From positions 124,001-188,000 of the forward strand of contig NC_015856.1 of assembly GCF_000221045.1 (NCBI RefSeq): a stretch of 64,000 nt of DNA, given 5' to 3'. Both the position numbers and the translations under genes were made by a program. The stretch's first letter is position 1; each line of letters opens with the position of its first letter. A model generated the notes under the pieces. That model worked only from the letters and a program-made list of their open reading frames with translations. It had not been told where the DNA came from and searched no databases. Source of the stretch: Collimonas fungivorans Ter331. Its GTDB lineage: Bacteria > Pseudomonadota > Gammaproteobacteria > Burkholderiales > Burkholderiaceae_D. Below, in pieces: positions 62,471-64,000 of this stretch.

Positions 62471-63790
62471 TTAATTTAACAGAGAGCGCATGTCTGCTGC
62501 TTTTTGTTGCACTATGGGTGGAAAATCCAGCACAAAAATGGTGTAGCGGAGCGGACGTGAAACCACGCGTATGCGCGCCCCCCAGGCTTCCAGCACGTCC
62601 TTGCAAAAAGCCAGCCCGATGCCGGTGCCGCTGGATTCGGGATAGGCGTAAAAGCGTTCGAAAATCTGCGAGGTGCGGCCTGCCTCTATGCCGCAGCCGG
62701 TATCGATGAACAGCAGCCTTGGCCTCGGGCGGGTGCCGTCCAGCACAATCCGGATCCGGCCCTTGCCGACGCGCTGGATCGAAGTCAAGGCATTGCGCAG
62801 CAAATTGATCAGGACCATCGAACACAGCTCGACCTGTCCCAGCAGGCGAAAATCGGAGCGGATCGTGATGGCCACCAGCTCACGCTGTTCCTGGTTGACG
62901 AACGGATAGCGCTGCATCATCAGTTCCACCACTGCAGCCATCGACACGATGTCCTTCGGCACCAGGTTTTCCCTGCCGGTCGAGGCGCTCAGCAGGAACA
63001 GGTCGATTACGTTGTTCATGTGGCGGACTTCGAGTTCGATCCGGGCCAGCGCCTTTTCCATCGGCACCTGGCTTGGCGTCGCCTGCGGCGCGTTCTCCTG
63101 AAGCAGCCGGCTCAAGCCGCGCGCATTGGCGTTGATGCTGCGCAAAGGCGTGCGCAATTCGTGCGATACGGTCGCCAGCGCGGTCGCCATGCCGGCCAGC
63201 TTTTCCCGCGCCAGGACTTTTCTGCCGACCTTGGCGAGCGACACCGTGAATACCGCGAACAGCTGGATCGGCACTTGTTCCAGCATCTCCGGACGGAGCG
63301 GCATGAGGCTGCCGTGGACTACTGAATAAACAACGTAAGCGAGCAGGGTTCCTATGACATACGACAGGAAGGCCAGGGCGGTGTCGAAGTGGAACAGGAG
63401 GATCAGTCCGATCAGCAGCGACTGGCCCCATATCGCTGAACCGTCATTCATGAGGAACATGAACGTGAAAAAAAACGGCAGGCCGAAGGTCAGGCAAACG
63501 AAAAAATAAGCCGCCAGCCATTTTCTCTGGCGCAGGTGGCGAATCAAGATGATCGGCCCGCAGAGCGCGACGCAAAACAGGCGCAGGCTGAGGTTTTCGT
63601 ACGGCTGCGGAAACCAGTACGCCCAGACCACGTAATACAGCGGCATGCCGATCACGGCGACCCACGCCAAGATCGCTACGCGGTTGGCCATGTCATTGAA
63701 TTGAGTATTGATGCTCAGCCACCAGCGGCTTGCCGCGCGCTCCCAAGCCCGCCAGCGCTTGCTTTTCCAGCTGCTAATGTTTTCAATCAT
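62471..63790 (-). CDS. LqsS/CqsS/JqsS-like membrane histidine kinase
   Basis: A 439-residue sensor kinase. The first 190 residues hold about six membrane helices (VAILAWVAVIGMPLYYVVW, LAAYFFVCLTFGLPFFFTF, ALAFLSYVIGTLLAYVV and others). The DHp helix has ATVSHELRTPL with His210. The ATPase has NLLRNAL (N box), DTGCGIE (G1), FERFYAY (F) and GTGIGLA (G2). LqsS and CqsS respond to alpha-hydroxyketone autoinducers; the class is assigned from the membrane layout and the LqsR-like partner. No autoinducer synthase gene is seen to the left; a divergent gene begins at 63954. Confidence 0.88.
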   Translation of the reverse strand: MIENISSWKSKRWRAWERAASRWWLSINTQFNDMANRVAILAWVAVIGMPLYYVVWAYWFPQPYENLSLRLFCVALCGPIILIRHLRQRKWLAAYFFVCLTFGLPFFFTFMFLMNDGSAIWGQSLLIGLILLFHFDTALAFLSYVIGTLLAYVVYSVVHGSLMPLRPEMLEQVPIQLFAVFTVSLAKVGRKVLAREKLAGMATALATVSHELRTPLRSINANARGLSRLLQENAPQATPSQVPMEKALARIELEVRHMNNVIDLFLLSASTGRENLVPKDIVSMAAVVELMMQRYPFVNQEQRELVAITIRSDFRLLGQVELCSMVLINLLRNALTSIQRVGKGRIRIVLDGTRPRPRLLFIDTGCGIEAGRTSQIFERFYAYPESSGTGIGLAFCKDVLEAWGARIRVVSRPLRYTIFVLDFPPIVQQKAADMRSLLN

Positions 63791-63844
63791 GATGTATCAG
63801 ATATTAGGCCTATTGGATTTGATGCGGGGTCGTTGCGAGGCGAC

Positions 63845-63855
63845 GCTAAGTTAGC
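63845..63855. promoter_or_regulatory. GCTAAGTTAGC palindrome upstream of kinase gene
   Basis: An 11-base palindrome with a further GCTAAG at 63861-63866 in the divergent gap between the kinase and the right-edge gene. Possible operator. Confidence 0.35.
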
Positions 63856-63953
63856 GATGTGCTAAGTCCAATTGCATAACCTGATTCCACGTTCCAGACA
63901 GGGACATGGCGGCTCTGTTTGGTTTTTCATCTGAAAGTATAGGGGAGAAAATC

Positions 63954-64000
63954 ATGCCATTAACAGAAAGCTACCACGAACCTTTGATTTTGGCAGCAGA
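63954..64000 (+). CDS. Start of a gene cut by the right edge
   Basis: GGGGAG lies 8 bases before the ATG at 63954, and 15 codons (MPLTESYHEPLILAA) are seen. It is divergent from the kinase gene. The product cannot be identified; an autoinducer synthase (JqsA/LqsA) would be one possibility given the neighbours, but nothing in the 15 residues shows this. Confidence 0.6.
   Translation, partial: MPLTESYHEPLILAA

Overview
The window reads as chromosome of a GC-rich betaproteobacterium, most likely an Oxalobacteraceae member close to Collimonas or Janthinobacterium. The reasons are the codon use, the many LysR/TetR regulators, the DUF4148 and DUF1127 small proteins, the polyhydroxybutyrate (PHB) genes, and an LqsS/LqsR-type sensor and regulator pair like the Janthinobacterium jqs genes. 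The assignment is by eye and inferential. No rRNA, tRNA, CRISPR, prophage or intact insertion sequence was seen. Almost every interval is coding, with short intergenic hairpins between convergent genes.

Layout. 1-7 kb: a partial aldo/keto reductase, a cysteinyl-tRNA synthetase of the divergent type with a possible attenuator in its leader, a beta-alanine/malonate-semialdehyde type operon (omega-transaminase plus MmsA) with a divergent MocR regulator, and a tautomerase. 7.0-7.4 kb: a deletion scar joining the C-terminal ends of an SDR gene and a LysR gene. 7.5-19.4 kb: a DUF4148 secreted protein and a TetR gene that share operator-like palindromes, several regulator/NAD(P)-enzyme pairs (LysR/epimerase, TetR/epimerase, LysR/SDR), HU, a Tat-exported DUF885 peptidase, and AraC with a VOC protein. 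19.4-29.2 kb: an XRE regulator divergent from two exported proteins, a nicotinamidase-like hydrolase with a HAD-like protein, an LLM oxidoreductase with an ACC-deaminase-like PLP enzyme, a DTW-domain tRNA modifier, and a PHB depolymerase-like esterase with a phasin.

29.4-38.6 kb: a J-domain protein followed by three unrecognised acidic proteins, AlaC, an orphan HigA-type antitoxin, then a type VI secretion threonine-phosphorylation module (FHA protein TagH, PP2C phosphatase, Ser/Thr kinase with a PEGA-like tail, TssQ-like lipoprotein) without secretion structural genes nearby. 38.6-49.9 kb: LysR/amidohydrolase, a GDSL hydrolase, FadH, proline iminopeptidase, small exported proteins, a branched-chain amino acid binding protein with a WYL regulator, and a GST. 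Two copies of a ~120-bp palindromic repeat sit directly behind stop codons (32.2 and 44.5 kb). 50.2-57.2 kb: the AspT-AsdA aspartate/alanine exchange pair, a di-haem peroxidase and a lipoprotein acid phosphatase. 57.3-60.6 kb: a TetR-controlled PNPOx/GST pair with a clear promoter and operator, and a MarR gene with matching sites upstream of itself and of a small membrane protein.

60.6-64 kb is the most interesting segment. A membrane histidine kinase and an LqsR-like response regulator are followed within 12 bases by a LuxR-family protein with a degenerate acyl-homoserine-lactone pocket, apparently one transcript. A new gene starts divergently at the right edge. This looks like a hybrid of two cell-signalling logics.
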